From assembly GCA_944990035.1 (NCBI GenBank), contig CALYLX010000017.1, positions 1-64,000 of the forward strand: DNA of 64,000 nt, written 5' to 3'. The notes beneath the pieces were generated by a model, which saw nothing but the letters and a program-made list of their open reading frames with translations, did no database searches and was not told where the DNA came from. Within the stretch, counting starts at the first letter, position 1. Every line of letters starts with the position of its first letter. The stretch comes from Clitopilus passeckerianus (lineage: Eukaryota > Basidiomycota > Agaricomycetes > Agaricales > Entolomataceae). Positions 21,539 through 34,501 of the stretch are shown here, piece by piece. The position numbers and the translations under genes were made by a program.

Positions 21539-23634
21539 ATGAACGGTGTACATCCTCAAAATGCTCAGGCAAAGGCTGTCAGACCACCACCTACGGGACC
21601 TACTCCGCCAGCGCCGGTCACTGCACCTCCAGTTCCTCCAGGAGCCAGGCCGAATCCCCTACATAATCATCCCCACCCACCCAATGGACACGCGGCACAG
21701 AAAGGAAAGAAGAAGAACGAAGTGCCGATAGATCCCGTCACCATGTATGAAAGCCTGAAGAATAGGATTGCTGCCTTGGAGGAGGAGGAAATCTTGGAAG
21801 AGGAGGAGGAACGTAGATTTGGTATGTCCTGGGTGCTCACGTCGCCCATTCATTTTTCTTACAGGTGTACACGATACAGCGGAGGAAGCTCAGAATGCTG
21901 TCCGGGGAATGGAAGAGAAAGCCATCCACGGCAAATACATTGAATTGGTGAGTGGCTGAGTCGAGACCGAACCACACATCTCCTCAACTTGCACTGTATG
22001 CCTACAGTTTGCCGAACTCAAACGTCTAGAACGAGATCACGCAAAGGAGAAGCAGAAGCTAGTGAAAGACAAGGATGCAGGTAACTTGCGGCCTTCATTC
22101 ATCCTGCCACCTTAATCGAATCCCAATGCCTTTCAAGCGAAGGGCCAACTCACGAAGGCCAACCAGACAAAGACAAAGATGGAGAACCTTGCCAGAGAGC
22201 TTCAGAAAGTATGTCTCTTCGTCATACGATCTGCAAGCAAGTATTTATACATCCCGTTCTAGGATAACAAGCGGTTGCGGGTACGTCGCGATGGCCCGAG
22301 CTCATGTCCTCGTTGTTCCTCATAAATCTCTAAGGAAGATAGCAAACGACTAGCGCAAAACGTGGAGGAGGCTCAAGACGAGGCAATTTAAACTCTGATA
22401 TATACATTCAACCGGAAGCTAATTATTTGCCAGCAGCTGTCCCAAATGAAGAACGATCTCGCAAAACGCGCCGAGAAAGCTAAAATGCAAGATCTGAAGT
22501 ACCGCGAAATGCCTGACATCGTCATCAAAGTTATCTGCCGTTATCGTGCTGAGCTCTTCTTTAAGATATCTCGGAAGACCAAGCTTTCTCGCTTATTCAC
22601 CGCATGGACAGAGAGGATGGAGAGGCCACTTGGGAAGAAGGGGAATGTCAATGTAGAGACGGATGGAGGCCCCCCAAAGGCGGACGGTAATAAGGGAAAG
22701 AGTTCTGCTGACGGACCTGTACCAATGCGGTTCATTTTCACACACAATGGGAGGAATGTGGATGCGGAGCAGACCCCCGAAGAGGCTGGAATCGAGGACG
22801 GAGACGAGATTCTAGCAGTTGAGATGATGGATTTGACCGATCCAGTTGGAGCCGAACCTTGGGTGAGTCCTATTTGCTATGACCTTCGCACCATTCTGCC
22901 AGCCGCAACATATACTCAAACATCATTCAGGAGGAATACGTTGCACCTCAGCGCGAGAGGCTTGTGAAGAACTGGATTGAGGATCCTTCAGAGTAATTCC
23001 GCGCACCTTCCGTTTTCGTCATTTCAAGCTGATCACTCCCCATGCAGAGCTAGACGAAGCTTGGAAGAGATCTTCGACGGAGTGTGCGCTCGTTTCGTAT
23101 TTGATTTCTGCCAGCTTCCTAAACTTGACTCTTCAGGGTACGGGAGCGGCTGAAGGAAGTCCTCCGGCAGTACGAGCTCCGAGAACGACATTTCGAATGC
23201 GTTATCCGGTCCAAGGAATTGGAAGTCCTCCTTTCTCGAGCAAGGGCAGCGGAGCAGAAACAACTCTCAGAGACTGAGAAGAGTCGCTCAGATAAACTGG
23301 AAGAAGAGGTATGTGATTTTCGTTGACCCCCGCCAGCTTTGTCGAGACTGATTGTCATCCTTAGACTATACAACTCAAACGAGACCTGAAAGAAGCCCAT
23401 GAAGGGCAGACAATTCTCATCGACAAACTAATAGCATGCTGTAAAGAGGTGCCGTATCCTGTTCATTGTGGTTTTTGCTCTCAAGCTGACAACATATAGA
23501 TCATACAAAAGCCAAATGCGGAACGTACGCAGAGGCTGTTTGCTTCCCTTCGAGAAGAACTGGAGAAGAAGACACCGAGAGGGCTGAAGCTTCAGCAACA
23601 GCCCAAACCTCAGCCTGATGGACCTACTGGTTGA
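21539..23634 (+). CDS. Taxilin with an inserted SUMO/Rad60-like domain
   Basis: Exons read by eye: 21539-21821, 21865-21947, 22008-22080, 22138-22208, 22263-22280 (18 nt), 22335-22382, 22434-22862, 22931-22992, 23048-23083, 23137-23308, then at least two more. The N-terminal ~95 residues are Pro-rich and end in a Glu-rich helix. Taxilin coiled coil follows (KMENLARELQK, DNKRLR, EDSKRLAQNVEEAQDE). Exon 22434-22862 continues the coil, then encodes a ubiquitin-like fold at about residues 219-325: IVIKVICRYRAELFFKISRK, LSRLFTAWTERM, FIFTHNGRNV and EQTPEEAGIEDGDEILAVEM. After EARRSLEEIFDGV the taxilin C-terminal core resumes (RERLKEVLRQYELRERHFE, SKELEVLLSRARAAEQ). Taxilins bind syntaxins in vesicle traffic. 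The intron 22383-22433 starts with GC rather than GT. Confidence 0.85.
22383..22433 (+). other. Candidate GC-AG intron in taxilin
   Basis: 51-nt intron, GAG|gcaattt to ttgccag|CAG, with a gctaat branch-like site 14 nt before the acceptor. No GT donor nearby preserves the frame from AQDE into QLSQMKNDLAKR. Reading through meets a TAA at once. Confidence 0.7.
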
Positions 23635-23859
23635 TAGTTGCTATCGATGTCTTATGCAACTGCAATACGAATGAAGCATCATTTAACAGCTCAGCGCATT
23701 ACTCTGAGCTAATCATAAGTTCCCATTGTTGGATTGATAGGTATGTATCCAAAAACATGCATTAGTTTGAGAATCTGGTATCACATCGAGTCCTTGATAT
23801 CATGAAAGCGTAAAGGTAGGAATGAGTCCATAGCCATCGGTGGCCAATAAGCAAGAAAT

Positions 23860-25397
23860 CTAGGCAAGAACGTCAAGCTCCTCGAGGTTGCTGACAATAC
23901 CCGACTTGGTGAAGGTCTTGCCCTTAACACTTTCAAGCCCCTCTCCAGCGTAGCTTAGCAAGGGGGAGATTTCAATCTCGACATCCTTGCCAACCTTGGC
24001 ACCAGCCTGTTCCAGAAATCTCCTATGCTGGGCAAGAAGGTCGCGACGGCTGGTTCCTGGATCGTCAGAGCCAGTACCAGGAGCATTCTTCAGAGGGCTG
24101 AACTCCTCCTCGCGCTGGACTTCAAGAACGGCAAAACGCTCAGTGAACGGGAAGACGTCGAAGACGAACATCTCGAGTTTCATGCCGTTGGGCTTTGAAG
24201 GCTTAACGAACTCTCCAGTTTCCAAATCGACATGAGGAATCTTCTTGCGAGCAATGTGGAAGGCAAGTTCCTCCTCGAATTTCTCGACTTGGTGCAAGAA
24301 ATCGGTTGTGTAGAAGTGATTGACAATGTTGGCGGCACGGAAGCTGAGTTCCCCGTTTGCGTCGCGTCGCTCTGCCTGCTCTTTAGAGATCTCAGAGTAT
24401 TCCACGACGCTGAACTTGTTCCCACGACGACCGACGACACCGACGGATTCAGTCGGGTACTTCTTAGGGACCACCTTAGCAGCGCAGTCGGCCTGCTTCT
24501 GGATGCTGTAGCCGAGGAACACGGGATCGGCGACACGAACAAGACAGTTGTCGACACAATACGCGTGTACGTAAAGTATCTTTCGGCTGTCAAGATCAGA
24601 CAGGACGGTACGCGTCTTGTCTTCGGGGGCGATTGGTGAGCGAGTGGCAGCATAAAGACCACCATTGCCATCGGGAGCGACAGCGACACGGTATGGGCTT
24701 TCGAGTAGCACCTTGCCCTCCATCGTAAGGCATGGCAATGTACCTAGTAAGAATACGAATTAATTGACGAGCCGAGATTAGATGAAACACACGTTGATCG
24801 CTTACCTTGTTCGAATAGAATTACGTTTTTGGGATCGAGGCCGAAATACGAGTTGCTCCTGAAGAAGTGTTCCGTGTCACGGCGAGTTGGTCCACTCGTC
24901 ATGACATACCAAGGGATAGCGACGGTGCCTGCCTTCTTGTTGAATTGTTCCTCGGCGAGTGTTTGCAGGCGTGCAATGCGCTCAGCCTGATATTGGAAGA
25001 GAGTTTTGTGTGACGGCAGGCCGATATCGTAGCAGCCCTTTGGCGCACTGCTGCCTAGCCTGGTTCCTTGACCGCCAGCCATGAGGAGGACCGCAACCTC
25101 GCCACGTGAAATAGCCTCGAGGCCAGTCTTGTACCACTCAGCATCCTTGGAGGACCCAACAGACTCAGAAGCACTGGATGGTATTGGTTCGATGGCTTCG
25201 GCCACGGACGAAGGGCTCGCAGCTTCTGCTTCGCTACCGACGGCCTTCTTGTATATGCGATTAACGCGTTCAATGTCCAAAGCTTCAAGCTGGGCCAAGA
25301 GAGCTGTACGCTCAACCTCGTTCAGTGTCGACCAGAACTTGAAGAGGTGATCCTGGCCAGCAGTTTCATAGCGCGATTTAACGGTCTCGATAGACAT
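23860..25397 (-). CDS. UAP1: UDP-N-acetylglucosamine pyrophosphorylase
   Basis: Makes UDP-GlcNAc from UTP and GlcNAc-1-phosphate, feeding chitin, N-glycan and GPI synthesis in the cytosol. Exons 25397-24806 and 24743-23860 (62-nt intron) give 491 residues, the usual length. The nucleotide-binding signature LLMAGGQGTRLGSSAPKGCY is intact, as are IPWYVMTSGPTRRDTEHFF and KNVILFEQG, which joins LPCLTMEGK across the intron. Further blocks include YVHAYCVDNCLVRVADPVFL, KVVPKKYPTESVGVVGRRGN, VVEYSEISKEQA, NIVNHFYTTDFL and MFVFDVFPFTERFAVLEVQR. The start at 25397 (MSIETVKSRYETAGQDHL) fits the family. Confidence 0.96.
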
Positions 25398-26393
25398 GGC
25401 GTGATTTTAGAGGATGAGGGGGAGAGGAACGTTGCTTTGGTGTGAGCAAGTATATGTAATTTACGAGATCAGCACCGGTGTTTGCCGGAAATAATAGTGA
25501 ACGATTGTAGCAAGGACGATTCGCTGGGCGCGATGGCTGTGAATGTTGCGGCGTTTCCAGAATACAGTGACGACGGTAGCAAACGTTTGCTGTGTCTCCG
25601 CTCTCGATGTGGCCATCTTTTGCCGTTCCAGTCGTCTCAAGCACGAGCAAGGCGGTACACTTCAAGCGACGTTGTGGCGGAGGACCGTCGGCACCCTGCT
25701 AGTTGTCGGGTCAAATTGCAGAATCACAGCCACTTTCCTTGAGACGAGACCAAACTCCCGAGACAACGCACAGAACGCAGTCGGTAGGGCTACCAACGGT
25801 GCCGGATTGCTTCGATTGCTATGGACGGACCTTGGAAGCGGCAACTTTCTGTCTAGCATTTTGAATCAACCACGGCTGGGCAATCCACTTGAGATGACCA
25901 TCCTTGGCTTCTCTGGGTTGGCTGGGACCTTGGCTTGAGCTCAGCGACTCACGCAAAAGCTAAATAGCCTATATTCCTATTCGAGGGTAGCTTTCACATG
26001 TAGCCAGCTGGAAGTCAGGGTTTCCGGTGATAGGATGCTAATTTTGTGGAGATCCTGTCGCGATGCGGGGTAAATCAGGCGAATCCTTCATACGAGGACC
26101 TTGTCTCTTCCGCTTCCTGTTTTTCTTTCTTGACTGCTTTGGAACAACGTTGCGGTAAAGGCTTTAGCCACTCTAACAGCGAAGAGAACCACATTGAGGG
26201 CGGACTGCATGGTACAGCAGCTCAGCTGAAGTGTGGTCTTTGGCGGGACCATATGCTCTTCTAAATTTACCAAGTTTATGGTTCCACACTTGGCGTATCC
26301 GATCAGTGTCTCATTGCCCTTCGACATATAAAATGGAAGCACTAGTTCATTCAACAATCCCTTGGTCGTTAGCCGCCACCTCACTCGCCCAGG
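25398..26393. other. Intergenic region UAP1/EXG1
   Basis: About 1 kb between divergent genes, with no recognisable coding or RNA feature. The right end carries the EXG1 core promoter with a TATA box. Confidence 0.55.
26327..26333 (+). promoter_or_regulatory. TATA box of EXG1
   Basis: TATAAAA, 67 bp upstream of the ATG at 26394. The spacing suits a TATA-driven transcript with a short 5' UTR. Confidence 0.6.
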
Positions 26394-28154
<1,761 letters not shown>

Positions 28155-28472
28155 TTCTTCTTTCAAGGAGGCAGCCCACGGAGTTATTAGATTTATTTAT
28201 AAACCTATTGCTTGCACAATCCCTTCATTGCCTCGTTCTTTTTTCGACACCTTCCTTCTACAAAGTTCTTTTGCATCTATTCCTGGGTTCGGTGTACATA
28301 AGAAATATCATGAAGTTATGGTCCTCATCTTATCAAGAGCTTCATGTCATCCAAAAGAGCGATATATTGCCTATCGTTGGTAGATATAGTTAGATTAAGC
28401 GTGATTAAAATGTCCTCTATGCTATTCTAGAGAAGCCCAATACACAGAAACAACCAAGTATGTTGCCAGTGA
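28155..28472. other. Convergent 3' flanks of EXG1 and OAC1
   Basis: 318 bp between two stop codons. AT-rich 3' flanking sequence with no feature seen. Confidence 0.5.
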
Positions 28473-30141
28473 TTATGGGTCGTCGGTACCAGGTAGCCGT
28501 GACTTCTTGTAGTCTTTGTAGAGCCCAAGAATAATGTCGTTCATGGTCAAGGTAATTATTCTAGAAGGAAGCGTGTAAGAAGCTAGTTTTCGAGGAATAA
28601 TATCATTTGGCTTACGTATGTGGTGCAATCCTCATGAAATGAGCGGTTGATCCTGCATGATTTATGAGTTCCGTAAAATCAACGAAGTATCCCTCGCAGT
28701 TTCTCACCCTTGTACCAACCACGAACACCCTCAGCTTTGAACGTCTTCCATAGGCAGTCTATTGGATTTTTATAGAGCGTCCCGCGTAGTTTACCATCAG
28801 GCATTTTGACAGTAGGTTGGTTATACATCCGTGTCAGAGCCTGCAAAAAAACCGTGAATAACAAGACCTCTTAAAACGGAGAAAGTTGGCTGACAGTATC
28901 TGCAGGTTGCATCGCAAGGCACTTGGTTAAAAAGATAATGAGACATTGAACACACTCAGGGAGCGGAGACGAACATACCACACACGCACCAGAGATGGAG
29001 CTGCTGACGAGGAAGGTCCAAGGGCTGTCAGCAGGCAGAATGCTGTGCTTCACGAGCTGGGTCTTCGTCCAATTGTAACTTGGCAGTTGAACCTAGGCGC
29101 CGGGATTCAGAATCCTATTCTTAGATTCCCGACAAGTTTGTGGCTTACCGAAGAACCCATTGATGTCCGCAGAATAGCGGCATCTATTCCTCGCACAAGT
29201 CCACGGAAACCCTCGGCATGAAAGATTGTCCTCAGGGCATCGAAGGAGTTTTTATAATGGTGCTGTGCTCCTACAGGCAGAGCAGGCGAGTATGCCTAAA
29301 GACATGTCAGGGGCAATGAGTTATGTGGTCAAATGAAGGAAGTTGGATGACGTACCTGCATTCTCGCCTTGATCAAGAAAAGGGGATTTCCCAAGGATGC
29401 TAAACCCCCATAAATCAGAAAAAAATCCCCTGAGAGTCATGAAAAAATGCAGGCGCACCTCCAACAGCACCGCTCGTTGCGCCTGCAAGAACGGATGTGA
29501 ATGGTACTTGTTGCTCGGCCGAAAATCCGAAGAGAGTGTTTATCCCATGCCGGAAAGGCTCGTAGAATCCTATTCAACAAATTTTCAGTTCTGTGGCAGA
29601 TACATTTCAGAAGATAGCATCCTACCTAGACGCGAGCCATTTAAAAGTATCTGAGAGTAAACAGAGGATATATTAGGTTGAATCTGCCTCATAAGATCAT
29701 GGGCATTGGTATAGAGAACGTACTTGGTACGCGTACTGAGCGTAACGATCATAGTCAGCATCGAAGAACTCTCAGACCAAGCGGGAATTGGATTAGACTC
29801 ACTGCTGGGGTAAGACCACGTTGGATGCCTTTTATACCCTCGTTCCTCAAGGTTTTTGTCAGGACGTCGACGGCATTGTTATATACCTTGACTCCTCCGC
29901 CTTTTGCAAGCTCTCCTTGCAGCTGCAGACGTGTTTTGGCAACTTCGAAAGGATTAGAAACTGTAACCTATATAGACGCAGTTGTGTTCAGTTCTGAGAT
30001 GGAAATTCTGAGGTAGGCAAGCCAGGTGGAACTTGGTCACTGCCGCTCTCGAGTGTACACGTACCGCGATACATGCTGCAATTCCACCGCACACAAACCC
30101 TTCTCCCGTCGAGATAGGTACTGACGTTGCTGCCGCTGCCA
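28473..30141 (-). CDS. OAC1: Mitochondrial oxaloacetate carrier (OAC1-like)
   Basis: SLC25 inner-membrane carrier; yeast Oac1 imports oxaloacetate and sulfate and exports an isopropylmalate. The start at 30141 gives MAAAATSVPISTGEGFVCGG, leading across an intron into a carrier repeat that reads NPFEVAKTRLQLQGEL, KVYNNAVDVLTKTLRNEGI and GIQRGLTPA. The second repeat includes ILLNGSRL, GFYEPFRHGINTLFGF and VPFTSVLAGATSGAVG, then NPLFLIKARMQAYSPAL. The third includes ALTRMYNQPTVKMPDGK, NPIDCLWKTFKAEGVRGWYK and the family tail IITLTMNDIILGLYKDYKK. The stop is at 28473. Many short introns are needed. The substrate is assigned by resemblance to Oac1, not by contact-point analysis. It is divergent from MDM1, with 212 bp between starts. 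Confidence 0.87.
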
Positions 30142-30353
30142 TTGTCGCTACTGTCTGAGAACCTGCAGGCAAAAGTCAACGTTCCGAGCAGGCAAGTGTC
30201 AGCAAATGACTGTCAGGCAGAATTGCTGGGTGCGTCCGGTTAACACGGCCCTGGTATCCCCTTCGGGATGCTAGAGACGGATTCTAAACGACAACGGTCA
30301 CAGTGGTCTGATTCTTGACGTTGTCCAATGACCCCGGCTCGTCGCTCACGACA

Positions 30354-33300
30354 ATGACCAACGCAGTCAATGCCTCCTCTGTGATTATCGTTGCTCTCAC
30401 TGCCGTTGTCTTCCCCGTTGTTTTCCGCATTATCTCGTCTCCGGTCCTTCTGGTTCTGCTATCGCCTCTCCTCATTCTTCTCATTGGACTCGCATTTGTG
30501 GGATCTTTCTTATTTCTGGCACATGCCACGGACAAAAAAACACGGAAAACAAATGCACTAAAGCGGGCTACTCGTCCATTCGCGTTCTCAACCCCAGCTG
30601 CATGGCAAGCAGTGCTCACACGATCACAATGGTCCCAGAACGCACCCCAATCATTCCCACCTTTATTGCCAGATGCCCCCCTTCTATCGACTGCAATTAA
30701 CGATGTCATGATCATGATCGTGCGGGATTTTGTTCTAACATGGTACAAAGATATATCGTCATCCCCCACATTTCCTCTGGCAGTCTCCTCAGTGCTTCAC
30801 GACAGTGTCAAGCGCCTTCTAGACAAAGCGGAGGGAATTGATATCGCTGCACTCATAGTCAAGCGGATCCTACCCAAGGTCACAGCTCATATCGAACAAT
30901 TCCGGCAATCCGAAGTCGCACTCCGTGGTGCTGGTCTTGAACGCAAATTGACGCAGTCGGACGAACTGGATCTACTTCTTGCGAGCCGATATATAGGAAA
31001 AGGAAATGCAAAGCTTCATCCGGCCATTGAAAACCTATCTACTACCTTCACGAAGCAAACAGAAGAAATACATCTTCGACAACTAGTGGACAGAGCCCTG
31101 CCACACATTCTACCAGATGCGGAAGGCAACAGCGCGGCTTTCAAGGTTGTGGTGCGCGAGATATTAGTATGTACGGTCTTGCAACCAGTAATGGAGATGG
31201 TTGCAGACCCAGACTTTTGGAATCAACATGTTGACCGTCTGGTACGCCTCAGACTCAGGCATTCGGAACCTCTCTTCTGACAATTCTGCTAGGCAGGTGC
31301 AGCAATCCACCAGCAGTGGGTATCATCCCTCCCCTGCCCCTCTCGTTTGACTGACCACATTCCTCAGGAAATTGATAACTCGAGTGCGCAACGTCCTGGA
31401 AGCACAATCACCTCGAGCTCACGCAAGGATGGCGACCACGGGGCCTGTTACTACTGAGCTGATCACCATTCGGACGGACGCCCGTCAATTCGAGTCTTTC
31501 CTTCGCAGTATAAATAGGTGTTCATCGCTGCTGGATGCCCGACGGTTGAAAAACGACGTTGCAGGGGAAATCAGGCGGACGAGGTTGCTTCTTGGTGAGT
31601 TGTCCAGTTTTGATGCGAAATTTGGTTTTGAATGTTCTATAGCCAATCACGACAAGGAAGACTGGATTAACGGAGAGAAGACAGAGGACGTAGTTGCCTT
31701 CCTGGACAGGCTGTATACAGCAAAACGCAAGGTGGAACAACGCATCATTGAACTCGGGGGAGACGACGGCCGCGACCGAGTGAGCTTCCTTTTGACCTCC
31801 CATTTTTACACAATTCCCTTATGCCTACTGCCTACATAGCGCCAGTCAACGATGACTGACATCGGGCAAAAAACCGGCTTAACCCTGCGAGACATTCTCT
31901 CAAATCCAAGTTCCCTCTCTTACTTCATGGAGTTTATGGACCGTCGCAACCGTTCCCTCCTTGTTCAGTTCTGGCTTACGGTGGAAAGCTTCAAGAATCC
32001 ATTAGAGTCCGTTGATTCGGACGACTCGTCAGACGAATCAGGTAGCTTCCAAGACGCGAGCAACTTGTCTGCCACGGTCAAAGAGGATATTCGCATGATC
32101 AACGATCTCTACTTCCTGGGCGCTCCACACCCACTACTCTCTTCAATACCCCAGAAGTACATCACCACCATCCGCCAATTCTGTGAAAGCGAGGAAACCC
32201 CTTCACATTCTGCCCAACGAAAGGTCCGGCGATGCGTTTTGCTTTCTCAGCGGCAGGTCGAGCGCAACATGGAGCAGGATTTTGATGGCTTCCAGCAATC
32301 AGAACTATGGTTTCGAGCTGTGGGCGATACGGATTCTAGCAACTACTCCGCTAGCGCCTCGTTGACCACCATCCGAGAAGAGCATAAGGCTGATAGTCCA
32401 ACCGAGCCACAAAGTTCGGAAGGCATCCATAGTCGACCCAGGATGTGGAGAGATCCTACCGGAGTACAACGAACCGCAAGTTCGAGTTCGGGCCGCTCTG
32501 TGGGATCCACTTCTTCGTTACCTATCGCTGAAAAGCCACTGCCCTCCAATATTGAAGTCCTCATGTCACCTGTCGCAGACGTCAACTCAGATACAGCACG
32601 CGCACCCCTGTTCAATGACCCCGAAGACCAGCAGCAGCGCGAAGAAGAGCGAAGAATGGAAGCCATCAAAGCTGCTCTGACCGATATAATGGCTCTGGAT
32701 CAAGAGCAAACCGAGAGTAGCAGTTCCAAACGTAGCCGAACTCGCCCTCCCCCGCGCCCTTTAGGAATATCACCACAAAACAGCGGCGAGAGGAGTAGTA
32801 GGCGTGCAATATTCGACGATGATGCGGAAGAGGATCCCGATGATGATCTCGAGCTTGATCATGGCGACAGCAACACTTCTGAAGAACTTGCTCAGCCGTT
32901 CCAGCCAGCAGGACCCGGTGATCTTCAGCTATCCTACGAGATTGCTCGCCTTTCCGACAAGATTGCCAGCCTGGAAGCACAGGACATCATGCTCGATAGC
33001 TTAATCAAGAAAGCTGAGCTGACTGGGGATATACAAGAACACAAACTTCTCATCAAATCTAAATCTGCTATGAGTCGGAATTTGCGGGAACTTAGGTTTC
33101 AAAAGCAACAGTACGAACAGCAGGAATCGGCAAACCGCTTGTATTCTGACCGGACGAAGGTGTCTATCGTCAGTTCGACCGTCGGTGAAGAAGATGGGAA
33201 GTCGGTTGTACGCTACCTCGTCGAGATCCAGCAACTAGCTACCGATGGGAGCAATGCCTCCGGTTGGGTAGTGGCCAGAAGATACAACGAATTTTTGAGC

Positions 33301-34477
33301 CTACACAACAAGCTTAGAGAACGATATGTTCTCGTCAAGAACCTCGATTTTCCTGGCAAAAGACTAGTTACTTCCCTTTCTGGTAGCTTCCTCGACAACC
33401 GGAAAACGGGGCTCGAGAAGTATCTGCAGGTGGGTCTACTCAAGCCATCATCAAGCCCATACTCATCCATATTTAGAGTGTAGTTGCCATCCCTGCGGCT
33501 TGCGAGAGTGATGAATTACGAACGTTCCTCTCGCGAGATTCACCCTTCGTGGCCTCTGAATCCCAGGTCACAAAAGCCTCATCAAACTTCTCAGGTTCAG
33601 ACCTAGTTCGGACGGTCTACCGATCTGTCACAGAAAGCATCGACGATATGTTCTTTGGCCCTTCCATGCTTGATGTAATGATACAGCGCCTCACCAGACA
33701 AGCCGCCGAACTTGCCGGGATCGTAGGATCCGGTGTCAATGACGAGGACCTAGTCGCCCAGGCATTGAATGCATCAGTTAAGAACGAGCCATACACAGCG
33801 TTGCTCAGAATTTCTGGGGACTTAAAGCTCATTGACGGAGAGACGAGCACATCTACGTTCTCCGCACCCATTTGCGACCTGATCTTGGCCGTATTCGAAC
33901 TCAATAAGAAGAATAATTGGCTCAGGAGACAAGCGATAGTCATCATCTTACAGCAAGTCTTGGGTGGAACAGTTGAGAGGTAACGATGTCCTAACTTCCA
34001 TTACTTCAACGGAGCTTACTAAGTTTGCAGGAAAATCCGGGAAAATGTCAAGACGTTTCTTGAAGAGCCTCGCCTGCTCTTCTTTTTGAACATTTTTCGG
34101 GACTCTCTGTGGCCAAGCGGCAAATTGCGATCCACGATAATACCGCGTAGTTCAGAGGATCGGCTACGTACTCGGGATGAAGCTAACAGGAAGCTTTCAT
34201 CTCTGATACCAGGTGGGGTAAAAATAACTTGATTGCTCATATTCTTACTGCCCTCCAGATCTTGCTGCCAACATGATTGGTCGATCCAACGCGCGACGGG
34301 GCGCACGACGTATTTTCGCAGTCCTTCAGAATCGAAGGTTGAATCAACATATCGCTTATACAATTATAGACGAGGTGGGTAATTCCTTGCCCTTCTGCGA
34401 CAAAGGGGTGACAGATTAACAACAAGGTCTTCACTGCGTTATTCCCTGACTCTGAGGTGGCACCAGCATCCACATGA
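30354..34477 (+). CDS. MDM1: MDM1-type sorting nexin (PXA-RGS-PX-NexinC)
   Basis: ER-anchored tether; yeast Mdm1 bridges ER to vacuole or lipid droplets, and animal relatives are SNX13/14/25. I use the ATG at 30354 (MTNAVNASSV); the frame upstream has no ATG. Two hydrophobic segments follow (VIIVALTAVVFPVVFRI and VLLVLLSPLLILLIGLAFVG). The PXA domain is at about 30650-31400 (LSTAINDVMIMIVRDFVLTW). The RGS domain begins near 31875 (TLRDILSNPSSLSYFMEFMD, LLVQFWLTVESF). A disordered Ser/acidic linker and coiled coil precede PX at about 33140-33480 (WVVARRYNEFLSLHNKLRER). The Nexin-C domain is at 33580-34450 and ends FTALFPDSEVAPAST. Introns are about 50 nt; one uses donor gtgggt to join IHQQ to KLITRVRN. 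The stop is 24 bp from the convergent TRM6 stop. Confidence 0.92.
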
Positions 34478-34501
34478 AGCCATACGGGCTTCAAGTCACT
34501 T

